From contig OY804580.1 in NCBI GenBank assembly GCA_963680875.1, positions 117,121,534-117,185,533 of the forward strand: a stretch of DNA of 64,000 nt, in the 5' to 3' direction. The stretch is from Bathymodiolus brooksi (Eukaryota; Mollusca; Bivalvia; Mytilida; Modiolidae). Positions 23,701 to 40,010 of the stretch are shown one piece after another; the first letter of the stretch is position 1, and each line of letters starts with the position of its first letter. The notes under the pieces are model-generated. The model was not told the origin of the DNA. It searched no databases and saw only the letters and a program-made list of their open reading frames with translations. The position numbers and the translations under genes were made by a program.

Positions 23701-26350
23701 CCCACAAAAACAATAGTACTAAACCCTGACAACACAAACTCCCACAAAAACAATAGTACTAAACCCTGACAACACAAACTCCCACAAAAACAATAGTACT
23801 AAACCCTGACAACACAAACTCCCACAAATACAATAGTACTAAACTATGACAGCACAAACTCCCACAAAAACAATAGTACTAAACCCTGACAACACAAACT
23901 CCCACAAAAACAATAGTACTAAACCCTGACAACACAAACTCCCACAAAAACAATAGTACTAAACCCTGACAACACAAACTCCCACAAAAACAATAGTACT
24001 TAACCCTGACAACACAAACTCCCACAAAAACAATAGTACTAAACCCTGACAACACAAACTCCCACAAAAACAATAGTACTTAACCCTGACAACACAAACT
24101 CCCACAAAAACAATAGTACTAAACCCTGACAACACAAACTCCCACAAATACAATAGTACTTAACCCTAACAACACAAACTCCCACAAAAACAATAGTACT
24201 AAACCCTGACAACACAAACTCCCACAAATACAATAGCACTAAATCCTGACAACACAAACTCCCACAAATACAATAGTACTTAACCCTAACAACACAAACT
24301 CCCACAAAAACAATAGTACTAAACCCAGACAACACAAACTCCCACAAACACAATAGCACTAAATCCTGACAACACAAACTCCCACAAATACAATAGTACT
24401 TAACCCTAACAACACAAACTCCCACAAAAACAATAGTACTAAACCCTGACAACACAAACTCCCACAAATACAATAGCACTAAATCCTGACAACACAAACT
24501 CCCACAAAAACAATAGTACTAAACCCTGACACCACAAACTCCCACAAAAACAATAGTACTAAACCCTGACAACACAAACTCCCACAAATACAATAGTACT
24601 AAACCCTGACAACACAAACTCCCACAAAAACAATAGTACTAAACCATGACAACACAAACTCCCACAAAAACAATAGTACTAAACCCTGACAACACAAACT
24701 CCCACAAATACAATAGTACTAAACCCTGACAACACAAAGTCCCACAGAAACAATAGTACTAAGCCATGACAACACAAACTCCCACAAATACAATAGTACT
24801 AAACCCTGACAACACAAACTCCAACAAATACAATAGTACTAAACCCTGACAACACAAACTCCCACAAAAACAATAGTACTAAACCCTGACAACACAAACT
24901 CCAACAAATACAATAGTACTAAACCCTCACAACACAAACTCCCACAAAAACAATAGCACTAAACCCTGACAACACAAACTCCCACAAAAACAATAGTACT
25001 AAACCCTGCTAACACAAACTCCCACAATACAATAGTACTAAACCCTGACAACACAAACTCCCACAAAAACAATAGTACTAAACTTTGACAACACAAACTC
25101 CCACAAAAACAATAGTACTAAAGCCTGATAGCACAAACTCCCACAATACAATAGTACTAAACCCTGACAACACAAACTCCCACAACAACAATAGTACTAA
25201 ACCCTGACAACACAAACACCCACAGAAACAATAGTACTAAACCCTAACAACACAAACTCCCACAGAAACAATAGTACTAAACCCTAACAACACAAACTCC
25301 CACAAATACAATAGTACTAAACCCTGACAACACAAACTACCACAAATACAATAGTACTAAACCCTGACAACACAAACTCCCACAAATACAATAGTACTAA
25401 ACCCTGACAACACAAACCCCCACAGAAACAATAGTACTAAACCATGACAACACAAACTCCCACAAAAACAATAGTACTAAACCCTGACACCACAAACTCC
25501 CACAGAAACAATATTACTAAACCCTGACAACACAAATTCCCACAAATACAATAGTACTAAACCCTGACAACACAAACTCCCACAAAAACAATAGCACTAA
25601 ACCCTGACACCACAAACTCCCACAAAAACAATAGTACTAAACCCTGACAACACAAACTCCCACAAAAACAATAGTACTAAACGATGACAACACAAATTCC
25701 CACAAAAACAATAGTACTAAACCCTCACAACACAAACTCCCACAAATACAATAGCACTAAACCCTGACAACACAAACTCCCACAAAAACAATAGCAATAA
25801 ACCCTGACAACACAAACTCCCACAAAAACAATAGTACTAAACCCTGACAACACAAACTCCCACAAAAACAATAGTACTAAACCCTGATAACACAAACTCC
25901 CACAATACAATAGTACTAAACCCTGACAACACAAACTCCCACAAAAACAATAGTACTAAACTCTGACAACACAAACTCCCTCAAAAACAATAGTACTAAA
26001 GCCTGATAACACAAACTCCCACAATACAATAGTACTAAACCCTGACAACACAAACTCCCACAACAACAATAGTACTAAACCCTGACAACACAAACACCCA
26101 CAGAAACAATAGTACTAAACCCTAACAACACAAACTCCCACAAATACAATAGTACTAAACCCTGACAACACAAACTCCCACAAATACAATAGTACTAAAC
26201 CCTGACACCACAAACACCCACAGAAACAATAGTACTAAACCCTAACAACACAAACTCCCACAAATACAATAGTACTAAACCCTGACAACACAAACTCCCA
26301 CAAATACAATAGTACTAAACCCTGACAACACAAACCCCCACAGAAACAAT
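23701..26350 (+). repeat. Array domains B6 and C4
   Basis: This is the start of the segment that reappears exactly 18,000 bp downstream (41.70 kb onward). B6 has only the second ACTATGACAGCAC block before its trimers. C4 is complete, with the 879-bp internal step (about 25007 and 25886), and has an extra 120-bp piece with GACACCACAAACACCCACAG at about 26,200 that C1 and C2 lack. Confidence 0.86.
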
Positions 26351-28380
26351 AGTACTAAACCATGACAACACAAACTCCCACAAAAACAATAGTACTAAAC
26401 CCTGACACCACAAACTCCCACAGAAACAATAGTACTAAACCCTGACAACACAAACTCCCACAAATACAATAGTACTAAACCCTGACAACACAAACTCCCA
26501 CAAAAACAATAGCACTAAACCCTGACACCACAAACTCCCACAAAAACAATAGTACTAAACCCTGACAACACAAACTCCCACAAAAACAATAGTACTAAAC
26601 CCTGACAACACAAACTCCCACAAAAACAATAGTACTAAACCCTGACAACACAAACTCCCACAAAAACAATAGTACTAAACGATGACAACACAAACTCCCA
26701 CAAAAACAATAGTACTAAACCCTGACAACACAAACTCCCACAAATACAATAGCACTAAACCCTGACAACACAAACTCCCACAAAAACAATAGCACTAAAC
26801 CCTGACAACACAAACTCCAACAAATACAATAGTACTAAACCCTGACAACACAAACCCCCACAAAAACAATAGTACTAAACCATGAAAAACACAAACTACC
26901 ACAAAAACAATAGTACTAAACCCTGACAACACAAACTCCCACAAATACAATAGTACTAAACCCTGACAACACAAACTCCCACAAAAACAATAGTACTAAA
27001 CGATGACAACACAAACTCCCACAAAAACAATAGTACTAAACCCTGACAACACAAACTCCCACAAAAACAATAGTACTAAACCCTGACAACACAAACTCCC
27101 ACAAAAACAATAGTACTAAACCCTGACAACACAAACTCCCACAAAAACAATAGTACTAAACGATGACAACACAAACTCCCACAAAAACAATAGTACTAAA
27201 CCCTGACAACACAAACTCCCACAAATACAATAGCACTAAACCCTGACAACACAAACTCCCACAAAAACAATAGCACTAAACCCTGACAACACAAACTCCA
27301 ACAAATACAATAGTACTAAACCCTGACAACACAAACCCCCACAAAAACAATAGTACTAAACCATGAAAAACACAAACTACCACAAAAACAATAGTACTAA
27401 ACCCTGACAACACAAACTCCCACAAATACAATAGTACTAAACCCTGACACCAGAAACTCCCACAGAAACAATAGTACTAAACCCTGACAACACAAACTCC
27501 CACAAATACAATAGTACTAAACCCTTACAACACAAACTCCCACAAAAACAATAGCACTAAACCCTGACACCACAAACTCCCACAAAAACAATAGTACTAA
27601 ATCCTGACAACACAAACTCCCACAAAAACAATAGTACTAAACCCTGACAACACAAACTCCCACAAAAACAATAGTACTAAACCCTGACAACACAAACTCC
27701 CACAAAAACAATAGTACTAAACGATGACAACACAAACTCCCACAAAAACAATAGTACTAAACCCTGACAACACAAACTCCCACAAATACAATAGCACTAA
27801 ACCCTGACAACACAAACTCCCACAAAAACAATAGCACTAAACCCTGACAACACAAACTCCAACAAATACAATAGTACTAAACCCTGACAACACAAACCCC
27901 CACAAAAACAATAGTACTAAACCATGAAAAACACAAACTACCACAAAAACAATAGTACTAAACCCTGACAACACAAACTCCCACAAATACAATAGTACTA
28001 AACCCTGACAACACAAACTCCCACAAAAACAATAGTACTAAACGATGACAACACAAACTCCCACAAAAACAATAGTACTAAACCCTGACAACACAAACTC
28101 CCACAAAAACAATAGTACTAAACCCTGACAACACAAACTCCCACAAAAACAATAGTACTAAACCCTGACAACACAAACTCCCACAAAAACAATAGTACTA
28201 AACGATGACAACACAAACTCCCACAAAAACAATAGTACTAAACCCTGACAACACAAACTCCCACAAATACAATAGCACTAAACCCTGACAACACAAACTC
28301 CCACAAAAACAATAGCACTAAACCCTGACAACACAAACTCCAACAAATACAATAGTACTAAAACCTGACAACACAAACCC
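26351..28380 (+). repeat. Array domain A4 (481 + 561 bp)
   Basis: Marker units start at 26880, 27361 and 27922. The 561-bp step contains CACCAGAAACTCCCACAG, a CCAGAAAC variant shared with A6, A7 and A11 but absent from A1, where the corresponding unit reads CCACAAAC. Confidence 0.86.
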
Positions 28381-30950
28381 CCACAAAAACAATAGTACTA
28401 AAGCCTGACAACACAAACTCCCACAAAAACAATAGTACTAAACCCTGACAACACAAACTCCCACAAAAACAATAGTACTAAACCCTGACACCACAAACTC
28501 CAACAAAAACAATAGTACTTAACCCTGACAACACAAACTCCCACAGAAACAATGGTACTAAACCCTGACACCACAAACTCCAACAAAAACAATAGCACTA
28601 AACCCTGACAACACAAACTCCCACAAAAACAATGGTACTAAACCCTGACAACACAAACTCCCACAAAAACAATGGTACTAAACCCTGACAACACAAACTC
28701 CCACAAAAATAATAGTACTAAACCCTGACAACACAAACTCCCACAAAAACAATAGTACTAAACCCTGACAACACAAACTCCCACAAAAACAATAGTACTA
28801 AACCCTGACAACACAAACTCCCACAGAAACAATAGTACTAAACCATGACAACACAAACTCCCACAAAAACAATAGTACTAAACCCTGACAACACAAACTC
28901 CCACAAATACAATAGTACTAAACCCTGACAACACAAAGTCCCACAGAAAAAATAGTACTAAGCCATGACAACACAAACTCCCACAAATACAATAGTACTA
29001 AACCCTGACAACACAAACTCCAACAAATACAATAGTACTAAACCCTGACAACACAAACTCCCACAAAAACAATAGTACTAAACCCTGACAACACAAACTC
29101 CAACAAATACAATAGTACTAAACCCTGACAACACAAACTCCCACAGAAACAATAGCACTAAACCCTGACAACACAAACTCCCACAAAAACAATAGTACTA
29201 AACCCTGACAACACAAACTCCCACAAAAATAATAGTACTAAACCCTGACAACACAAACTCCCACAAAAACAATAGTACTAAACCCTGACAACACAAACTC
29301 CCACAAATACAATAGTACTAAACCCTGACAACACAAAGTCCCACAGAAAAAATAGTACTAAGCCATGACAACACAAACTCCCACAAATACAATAGTACTA
29401 AACCCTGACAACACAAACTCCAACAAATACAATAGTACTAAACCCTGACAACACAAACTCCCACAAAAACAATAGTACTAAACCCTGACAACACAAACTC
29501 CAACAAATACAATAGTACTAAACCCTGACAACACAAACTCCCACAGAAACAATAGCACTAAACCCTGACAACACAAACTCCCACAAAAACAATAGTACTA
29601 AACCCTGACAACACAAACTCCCACAAAAATAATAGTACTAAACCCTGACAACACAAACTCCCACAAAAACAATAGTACTAAACCCTGACAACACAAACTC
29701 CCACAAAAACAATAGTACTAAACCCTGACAACACAAACTCCCACAGAAACAATAGTACTAAACCATGACAACACAAACTCCCACAAAAACAATAGTACTA
29801 AACCCTGACAACACAAACTCCCACAAATACAATAGTACTAAACTATGACAACACAAACTCCCACAAAAACAATAGTACTAAACCCTGACAACACAAACTC
29901 CCACAAAAACAATAGTACTAAACCCTGACAACACAAACTCCCACAAAAACAATAGTACTAAACCCTGACAACACAAACTCCCACAAAAACAATAGTACTT
30001 AACCCTGACAACACAAACTCCCACAAAAACAATAGTACTAAACCCTGACAACACAAACTCCCACAAAAACAATAGTACTTAACCCTGACAACACAAACTC
30101 CCACAAAAACAATAGTACTAAACCCTGACAACACAAACTCCCACAAAAACAATAGTACTAAACCCTGACAACACAAACTCCCACAAAAACAATAGTACTA
30201 AACCCTGACAACACAAACTCCCACAAAAACAATAGTACTAAACCCTGACAACACAAACTCCCACAAATACAATAGTACTAAACTATGACAGCACAAACTC
30301 CCACAAAAACAATAGTACTAAACCCTGACAACACAAACTCCCACAAAAACAATAGTACTAAACCCTGACAACACAAACTCCCACAAAAACAATAGTACTA
30401 AACCCTGACAACACAAACTCCCACAAAAACAATAGTACTTAACCCTGACAACACAAACTCCCACAAAAACAATAGTACTAAACCCTGACAACACAAACTC
30501 CCACAAAAACAATAGTACTTAACCCTGACAACACAAACTCCCACAAAAACAATAGTACTAAACCCTGACAACACAAACTCCCACAAATACAATAGTACTT
30601 AACCCTAACAACACAAACTCCCACAAAAACAATAGTACTAAACCCTGACAACACAAACTCCCACAAATACAATAGCACTAAATCCTGACAACACAAACTC
30701 CCACAAATACAATAGTACTTAACCCTAACAACACAAACTCCCACAAAAACAATAGTACTAAACCCAGACAACACAAACTCCCACAAACACAATAGCACTA
30801 AATCCTGACAACACAAACTCCCACAAATACAATAGTACTTAACCCTAACAACACAAACTCCCACAAAAACAATAGTACTAAACCCTGACAACACAAACTC
30901 CCACAAATACAATAGCACTAAATCCTGACAACACAAACTCCCACAAAAAC
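28381..30950 (+). repeat. Array domains L3 (with 400-bp duplication) and B7
   Basis: L3 matches L5 at 18,000 bp until about 29,290. There a ten-unit block marked by CACAAAGTCCCACAGAAAAA (28,937 and 29,337) is present twice, after which the offset to L5/B12 falls to 17,600 bp. B7 is standard. The second copy is a simple 400-bp tandem duplication found only here. Confidence 0.87.
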
Positions 30951-33360
30951 AATAGTACTAAACGATGACAACACAAACTCCCACAAAAACAATAGTACTA
31001 AACCCTGACAACACAAACTCCCACAAAAACAATAGTACTAAACCCTGACAACACAAACTCCCACAAAAACAATAGTACTAAACCCTGACAACACAAACTC
31101 CCACAAAAACAATAGTACTAAACGATGACAACACAAACTCCCACAAAAACAATAGTACTAAACCCTGACAACACAAACTCCCACAAATACAATAGCACTA
31201 AACCCTGACAACACAAACTCCCACAAAAACAATAGCACTAAACCCTGACAACACAAACTCCAACAAATACAATAGTACTAAACCCTGACAACACAAACCC
31301 CCACAAAAACAATAGTACTAAACCATGAAAAACACAAACTACCACAAAAACAATAGTACTAAACCCTGACAACACAAACTCCCACAAATACAATAGTACT
31401 AAACCCTGACAACACAAACTCCCACAAATACAATAGTACTAAACCCTTACAACACAAACTCCCACAAAAACAATAGCACTAAACCCTGACACCACAAACT
31501 CCCACAAAAACAATAGTACTAAATCCTGACAACACAAACTCCCACAAAAACAATAGTACTAAACCCTGACAACACAAACTCCCACAAAAACAATAGTACT
31601 AAACCCTGACAACACAAACTCCCACAAAAACAATAGTACTAAACGATGACAACACAAACTCCCACAAAAACAATAGTACTAAACCCTGACAACACAAACT
31701 CCCACAAATACAATAGCACTAAACCCTGACAACACAAACTCCCACAAAAACAATAGCACTAAACCCTGACAACACAAACTCCAACAAATACAATAGTACT
31801 AAACCCTGACAACACAAACCCCCACAAAAACAATAGTACTAAACCATGAAAAACACAAACTACCACAAAAACAATAGTACTAAACCCTGACAACACAAAC
31901 TCCCACAAATACAATAGTACTAAACCCTGACAACACAAACTCCCACAAAAACAATAGTACTAAACGATGACAACACAAACTCCCACAAAAACAATAGTAC
32001 TAAACCCTGACAACACAAACTCCCACAAAAACAATAGTACTAAACCCTGACAACACAAACTCCCACAAAAACAATAGTACTAAACCCTGACAACACAAAC
32101 TCCCACAAAAACAATAGTACTAAACGATGACAACACAAACTCCCACAAAAACAATAGTACTAAACCCTGACAACACAAACTCCCACAAATACAATAGCAC
32201 TAAACCCTGACAACACAAACTCCCACAAAAACAATAGCACTAAACCCTGACAACACAAACTCCAACAAATACAATAGTACTAAAACCTGACAACACAAAC
32301 CCCCACAAAAACAATAGTACTAAAGCCTGACAACACAAACTCCCACAAAAACAATAGTACTAAACCCTGACAACACAAACTCCCACAAAAACAATAGTAC
32401 TAAACCCTGACACCACAAACTCCAACAAAAACAATAGTACTTAACCCTGACAACACAAACTCCCACAGAAACAATGGTACTAAACCCTGACACCACAAAC
32501 TCCAACAAAAACAATAGCACTAAACCCTGACAACACAAACTCCCACAAAAACAATGGTACTAAACCCTGACAACACAAACTCCCACAAAAACAATGGTAC
32601 TAAACCCTGACAACACAAACTCCCACAAAAATAATAGTACTAAACCCTGACAACACAAACTCCCACAAAAACAATAGTACTAAACCCTGACAACACAAAC
32701 TCCCACAAAAACAATAGTACTAAACCCTGACAACACAAACTCCCACAGAAACAATAGTACTAAACCATGACAACACAAACTCCCACAAAAACAATAGTAC
32801 TAAACCCTGACAACACAAACTCCCACAAATACAATAGTACTAAACCCTGACAACACAAAGTCCCACAGAAAAAATAGTACTAAGCCATGACAACACAAAC
32901 TCCCACAAATACAATAGTACTAAACCCTGACAACACAAACTCCAACAAATACAATAGTACTAAACCCTGACAACACAAACTCCCACAAAAACAATAGTAC
33001 TAAACCCTGACAACACAAACTCCAACAAATACAATAGTACTAAACCCTGACAACACAAACTCCCACAGAAACAATAGCACTAAACCCTGACAACACAAAC
33101 TCCCACAAAAACAATAGTACTAAACCCTGACAACACAAACTCCCACAAAAATAATAGTACTAAACCCTGACAACACAAACTCCCACAAAAACAATAGTAC
33201 TAAACCCTGACAACACAAACTCCCACAAAAACAATAGTACTAAACCCTGACAACACAAACTCCCACAGAAACAATAGTACTAAACCATGACAACACAAAC
33301 TCCCACAAAAACAATAGTACTAAACCCTGACAACACAAACTCCCACAAATACAATAGTAC
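30951..33360 (+). repeat. Array domains A5 and L4
   Basis: A5 is joined directly to B7, as A3 is to B3. Marker units start at 31323 and 31844 (521 bp). L4 is complete and shows what L2 lost: the second TCCAACAAAAACAATAGCAC unit, two AATGGTAC units and the units up to CACAAAG. Confidence 0.86.
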
Positions 33361-36110
33361 TAAACTATGACAACACAAACTCCCACAAAAACAATAGTAC
33401 TAAACCCTGACAACACAAACTCCCACAAAAACAATAGTACTAAACCCTGACAACACAAACTCCCACAAAAACAATAGTACTAAACCCTGACAACACAAAC
33501 TCCCACAAAAACAATAGTACTTAACCCTGACAACACAAACTCCCACAAAAACAATAGTACTAAACCCTGACAACACAAACTCCCACAAAAACAATAGTAC
33601 TTAACCCTGACAACACAAACTCCCACAAAAACAATAGTACTAAACCCTGACAACACAAACTCCCACAAAAACAATAGTACTAAACCCTGACAACACAAAC
33701 TCCCACAAAAACAATAGTACTAAACCCTGACAACACAAACTCCCACAAAAACAATAGTACTAAACCCTGACAACACAAACTCCCACAAATACAATAGTAC
33801 TAAACTATGACAGCACAAACTCCCACAAAAACAATAGTACTAAACCCTGACAACACAAACTCCCACAAAAACAATAGTACTAAACCCTGACAACACAAAC
33901 TCCCACAAAAACAATAGTACTAAACCCTGACAACACAAACTCCCACAAAAACAATAGTACTTAACCCTGACAACACAAACTCCCACAAAAACAATAGTAC
34001 TAAACCCTGACAACACAAACTCCCACAAAAACAATAGTACTTAACCCTGACAACACAAACTCCCACAAAAACAATAGTACTAAACCCTGACAACACAAAC
34101 TCCCACAAATACAATAGTACTTAACCCTAACAACACAAACTCCCACAAAAACAATAGTACTAAACCCTGACAACACAAACTCCCACAAATACAATAGCAC
34201 TAAATCCTGACAACACAAACTCCCACAAATACAATAGTACTTAACCCTAACAACACAAACTCCCACAAAAACAATAGTACTAAACCCAGACAACACAAAC
34301 TCCCACAAACACAATAGCACTAAATCCTGACAACACAAACTCCCACAAATACAATAGTACTTAACCCTAACAACACAAACTCCCACAAAAACAATAGTAC
34401 TAAACCCTGACAACACAAACTCCCACAAATACAATAGCACTAAATCCTGACAACACAAACTCCCACAAAAACAATAGTACTAAACCCTGACACCACAAAC
34501 TCCCACAAATACAATAGTACTAAACCCTGACAACACAAACTCCCACAAATACAATAGTACTAAACCCTGACAACACAAACTCCAACAAATACAATAGTAC
34601 TAAACCCTGACAACACAAACTCCCACAAAAACAATAGTACTAAACCCTGACAACACAAACTCCAACAAATACAATAGTACTAAACCCTGACAACACAAAC
34701 TCCCACAGAAACAATAGCACTAAACCCTGACAACACAAACTCCCACAAAAACAATAGTACTAAACCCTGACAACACAAACTCCCACAAAAATAATAGTAC
34801 TAAACCCTGACAACACAAACTCCCACAAAAACAATAGTACTAAACCCTGACAACACAAACTCCCACAAAAACAATAGTACTAAACCCTGACAACACAAAC
34901 TCCCACAGAAACAATAGTACTAAACCATGACAACACAAACTCCCACAAAAACAATAGTACTAAACCCTGACAACACAAACTCCCACAAATACAATAGTAC
35001 TAAACTATGACAACACAAACTCCCACAAAAACAATAGTACTAAACCCTGACAACACAAACTCCCACAAAAACAATAGTACTAAACCCTGACAACACAAAC
35101 TCCCACAAAAACAATAGTACTAAACCCTGACAACACAAACTCCCACAAAAACAATAGTACTTAACCCTGACAACACAAACTCCCACAAAAACAATAGTAC
35201 TAAACCCTGACAACACAAACTCCCACAAAAACAATAGTACTTAACCCTGACAACACAAACTCCCACAAAAACAATAGTACTAAACCCTGACAACACAAAC
35301 TCCCACAAAAACAATAGTACTAAACCCTGACAACACAAACTCCCACAAAAACAATAGTACTAAACCCTGACAACACAAACTCCCACAAAAACAATAGTAC
35401 TAAACCCTGACAACACAAACTCCCACAAATACAATAGTACTAAACTATGACAGCACAAACTCCCACAAAAACAATAGTACTAAACCCTGACAACACAAAC
35501 TCCCACAAAAACAATAGTACTAAACCCTGACAACACAAACTCCCACAAAAACAATAGTACTAAACCCTGACAACACAAACTCCCACAAAAACAATAGTAC
35601 TTAACCCTGACAACACAAACTCCCACAAAAACAATAGTACTAAACCCTGACAACACAAACTCCCACAAAAACAATAGTACTTAACCCTGACAACACAAAC
35701 TCCCACAAAAACAATAGTACTAAACCCTGACAACACAAACTCCCACAAATACAATAGTACTTAACCCTAACAACACAAACTCCCACAAAAACAATAGTAC
35801 TAAACCCTGACAACACAAACTCCCACAAATACAATAGCACTAAATCCTGACAACACAAACTCCCACAAATACAATAGTACTTAACCCTAACAACACAAAC
35901 TCCCACAAAAACAATAGTACTAAACCCAGACAACACAAACTCCCACAAACACAATAGCACTAAATCCTGACAACACAAACTCCCACAAATACAATAGTAC
36001 TTAACCCTAACAACACAAACTCCCACAAAAACAATAGTACTAAACCCTGACAACACAAACTCCCACAAATACAATAGCACTAAATCCTGACAACACAAAC
36101 TCCCACAAAA
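33361..36110 (+). repeat. Array B8 - L' - B9, second 1,640-bp pair
   Basis: Two B domains lie 1,640 bp apart (trimer blocks ending about 34,458 and 36,098), separated by the short L' piece. The set matches B4-L'-B5 at 13,000 bp. One difference is CACAAATACAATAG at about 34,505, where the earlier copy has CACAAAAACAATAG. Confidence 0.87.
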
Positions 36111-39100
36111 ACAATAGTACTAAACCCTGACACCACAAACTCCCACAAAAACAATAGTACTAAACCCTGACAACACAAACTCCCACAAATACAATAGTAC
36201 TAAACCCTGACAACACAAACTCCCACAAAAACAATAGTACTAAACCATGACAACACAAACTCCCACAAAAACAATAGTACTAAACCCTGACAACACAAAC
36301 TCCCACAAATACAATAGTACTAAACCCTGACAACACAAAGTCCCACAGAAAAAATAGTACTAAGCCATGACAACACAAACTCCCACAAATACAATAGTAC
36401 TAAGCCCTGACAACACAAACTCCAACAAATACAATAGTACTAAACCCTGACAACACAAACTCCCACAAAAACAATAGTACTAAACCCTGACAACACAAAC
36501 TCCAACAAATACAATAGTACTAAACCCTCACAACACAAACTCCCACAAAAACAATAGCACTAAACCCTGACAACACAAACTCCCACAAAAACAATAGTAC
36601 TAAACCCTGCTAACACAAACTCCCACAATACAATAGTACTAAACCCTGACAACACAAACTCCCACAAAAACAATAGTACTAAACTTTGACAACACAAACT
36701 CCCACAAAAACAATAGTACTAAAGCCTGATAGCACAAACTCCCACAATACAATAGTACTAAACCCTGACAACACAAACTCCCACAACAACAATAGTACTA
36801 AACCCTGACAACACAAACACCCACAGAAACAATAGTACTAAACCCTAACAACACAAACTCCCACAGAAACAATAGTACTAAACCCTAACAACACAAACTC
36901 CCACAAATACAATAGTACTAAACCCTGACAACACAAACTACCACAAATACAATAGTACTAAACCCTGACAACACAAACTCCCACAAATACAATAGTACTA
37001 AACCCTGACAACACAAACCCCCACAGAAACAATAGTACTAAACCATGACAACACAAACTCCCACAAAAACAATAGTACTAAACCCTGACACCACAAACTC
37101 CCACAGAAACAATATTACTAAACCCTGACAACACAAATTCCCACAAATACAATAGTACTAAACCCTGACAACACAAACTCCCACAAAAACAATAGCACTA
37201 AACCCTGACACCACAAACTCCCACAAAAACAATAGTACTAAACCCTGACAACACAAACTCCCACAAAAACAATAGTACTAAACGATGACAACACAAATTC
37301 CCACAAAAACAATAGTACTAAACCCTCACAACACAAACTCCCACAAATACAATAGCACTAAACCCTGACAACACAAACTCCCACAAAAACAATAGCAATA
37401 AACCCTGACAACACAAACTCCCACAAAAACAATAGTACTAAACCCTGACAACACAAACTCCCACAAAAACAATAGTACTAAACCCTGATAACACAAACTC
37501 CCACAATACAATAGTACTAAACCCTGACAACACAAACTCCCACAAAAACAATAGTACTAAACTCTGACAACACAAACTCCCTCAAAAACAATAGTACTAA
37601 AGCCTGATAACACAAACTCCCACAATACAATAGTACTAAACCCTGACAACACAAACTCCCACAACAACAATAGTACTAAACCCTGACAACACAAACACCC
37701 ACAGAAACAATAGTACTAAACCCTAACAACACAAACTCCCACAAATACAATAGTACTAAACCCTGACAACACAAACTCCCACAAATACAATAGTACTAAA
37801 CCCTGACACCACAAACACCCACAGAAACAATAGTACTAAACCCTAACAACACAAACTCCCACAAATACAATAGTACTAAACCCTGACAACACAAACTCCC
37901 ACAAATACAATAGTACTAAACCCTGACAACACAAACCCCCACAGAAACAATAGTACTAAACCATGACAACACAAACTCCCACAAAAACAATAGTACTAAA
38001 CCCTGACACCACAAACTCCCACAGAAACAATAGTACTAAACCCTGACAACACAAACTCCCACAAATACAATAGTACTAAACCCTGACAACACAAACTCCC
38101 ACAAAAACAATAGCACTAAACCCTGACACCACAAACTCCCACAAAAACAATAGTACTAAACCCTGACAACACAAACTCCCACAAAAACAATAGTACTAAA
38201 CCCTGACAACACAAACTCCCACAAAAACAATAGTACTAAACCCTGACAACACAAACTCCCACAAAAACAATAGTACTAAACGATGACAACACAAACTCCC
38301 ACAAAAACAATAGTACTAAACCCTGACAACACAAACTCCCACAAATACAATAGCACTAAACCCTGACAACACAAACTCCCACAAAAACAATAGCACTAAA
38401 CCCTGACAACACAAACTCCAACAAATACAATAGTACTAAACCCTGACAACACAAACCCCCACAAAAACAATAGTACTAAACCATGAAAAACACAAACTAC
38501 CACAAAAACAATAGTACTAAACCCTGACAACACAAACTCCCACAAATACAATAGTACTAAACCCTGACAACACAAACTCCCACAAAAACAATAGTACTAA
38601 ACGATGACAACACAAACTCCCACAAAAACAATAGTACTAAACCCTGACAACACAAACTCCCACAAAAACAATAGTACTAAACCCTGACAACACAAACTCC
38701 CACAAAAACAATAGTACTAAACCCTGACAACACAAACTCCCACAAAAACAATAGTACTAAACGATGACAACACAAACTCCCACAAAAACAATAGTACTAA
38801 ACCCTGACAACACAAACTCCCACAAATACAATAGCACTAAACCCTGACAACACAAACTCCCACAAAAACAATAGCACTAAACCCTGACAACACAAACTCC
38901 AACAAATACAATAGTACTAAACCCTGACAACACAAACCCCCACAAAAACAATAGTACTAAACCATGAAAAACACAAACTACCACAAAAACAATAGTACTA
39001 AACCCTGACAACACAAACTCCCACAAATACAATAGTACTAAACCCTGACACCAGAAACTCCCACAGAAACAATAGTACTAAACCCTGACAACACAAACTC

Positions 39101-40010
39101 CCACAAATACAATAGTACTAAACCCTTACAACACAAACTCCCACAAAAACAATAGCACTAAACCCTGACACCACAAACTCCCACAAAAACAATAGTACTA
39201 AATCCTGACAACACAAACTCCCACAAAAACAATAGTACTAAACCCTGACAACACAAACTCCCACAAAAACAATAGTACTAAACCCTGACAACACAAACTC
39301 CCACAAAAACAATAGTACTAAACGATGACAACACAAACTCCCACAAAAACAATAGTACTAAACCCTGACAACACAAACTCCCACAAATACAATAGCACTA
39401 AACCCTGACAACACAAACTCCCACAAAAACAATAGCACTAAACCCTGACAACACAAACTCCAACAAATACAATAGTACTAAACCCTGACAACACAAACCC
39501 CCACAAAAACAATAGTACTAAACCATGAAAAACACAAACTACCACAAAAACAATAGTACTAAACCCTGACAACACAAACTCCCACAAATACAATAGTACT
39601 AAACCCTGACAACACAAACTCCCACAAAAACAATAGTACTAAACGATGACAACACAAACTCCCACAAAAACAATAGTACTAAACCCTGACAACACAAACT
39701 CCCACAAAAACAATAGTACTAAACCCTGACAACACAAACTCCCACAAAAACAATAGTACTAAACCCTGACAACACAAACTCCCACAAAAACAATAGTACT
39801 AAACGATGACAACACAAACTCCCACAAAAACAATAGTACTAAACCCTGACAACACAAACTCCCACAAATACAATAGCACTAAACCCTGACAACACAAACT
39901 CCCACAAAAACAATAGCACTAAACCCTGACAACACAAACTCCAACAAATACAATAGTACTAAAACCTGACAACACAAACCCCCACAAAAACAATAGTACT
40001 AAAGCCTGAC
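36111..40010 (+). repeat. Array domains C5 and A6
   Basis: These match B6-C4-A4 at 11,601 bp and C6-A7 at 6,399 bp. The C lead-in carries CACAGAAAAAATAG (about 36,345) and TAAGCCCTGAC (about 36,400), shared only with C6. A6 has marker units at 38481, 38962 and 39523 (481 + 561 bp). The start of an L domain at about 40,000 (AAAACCTGAC, AAAGCCTGAC) is cut off almost at once. Confidence 0.86.
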
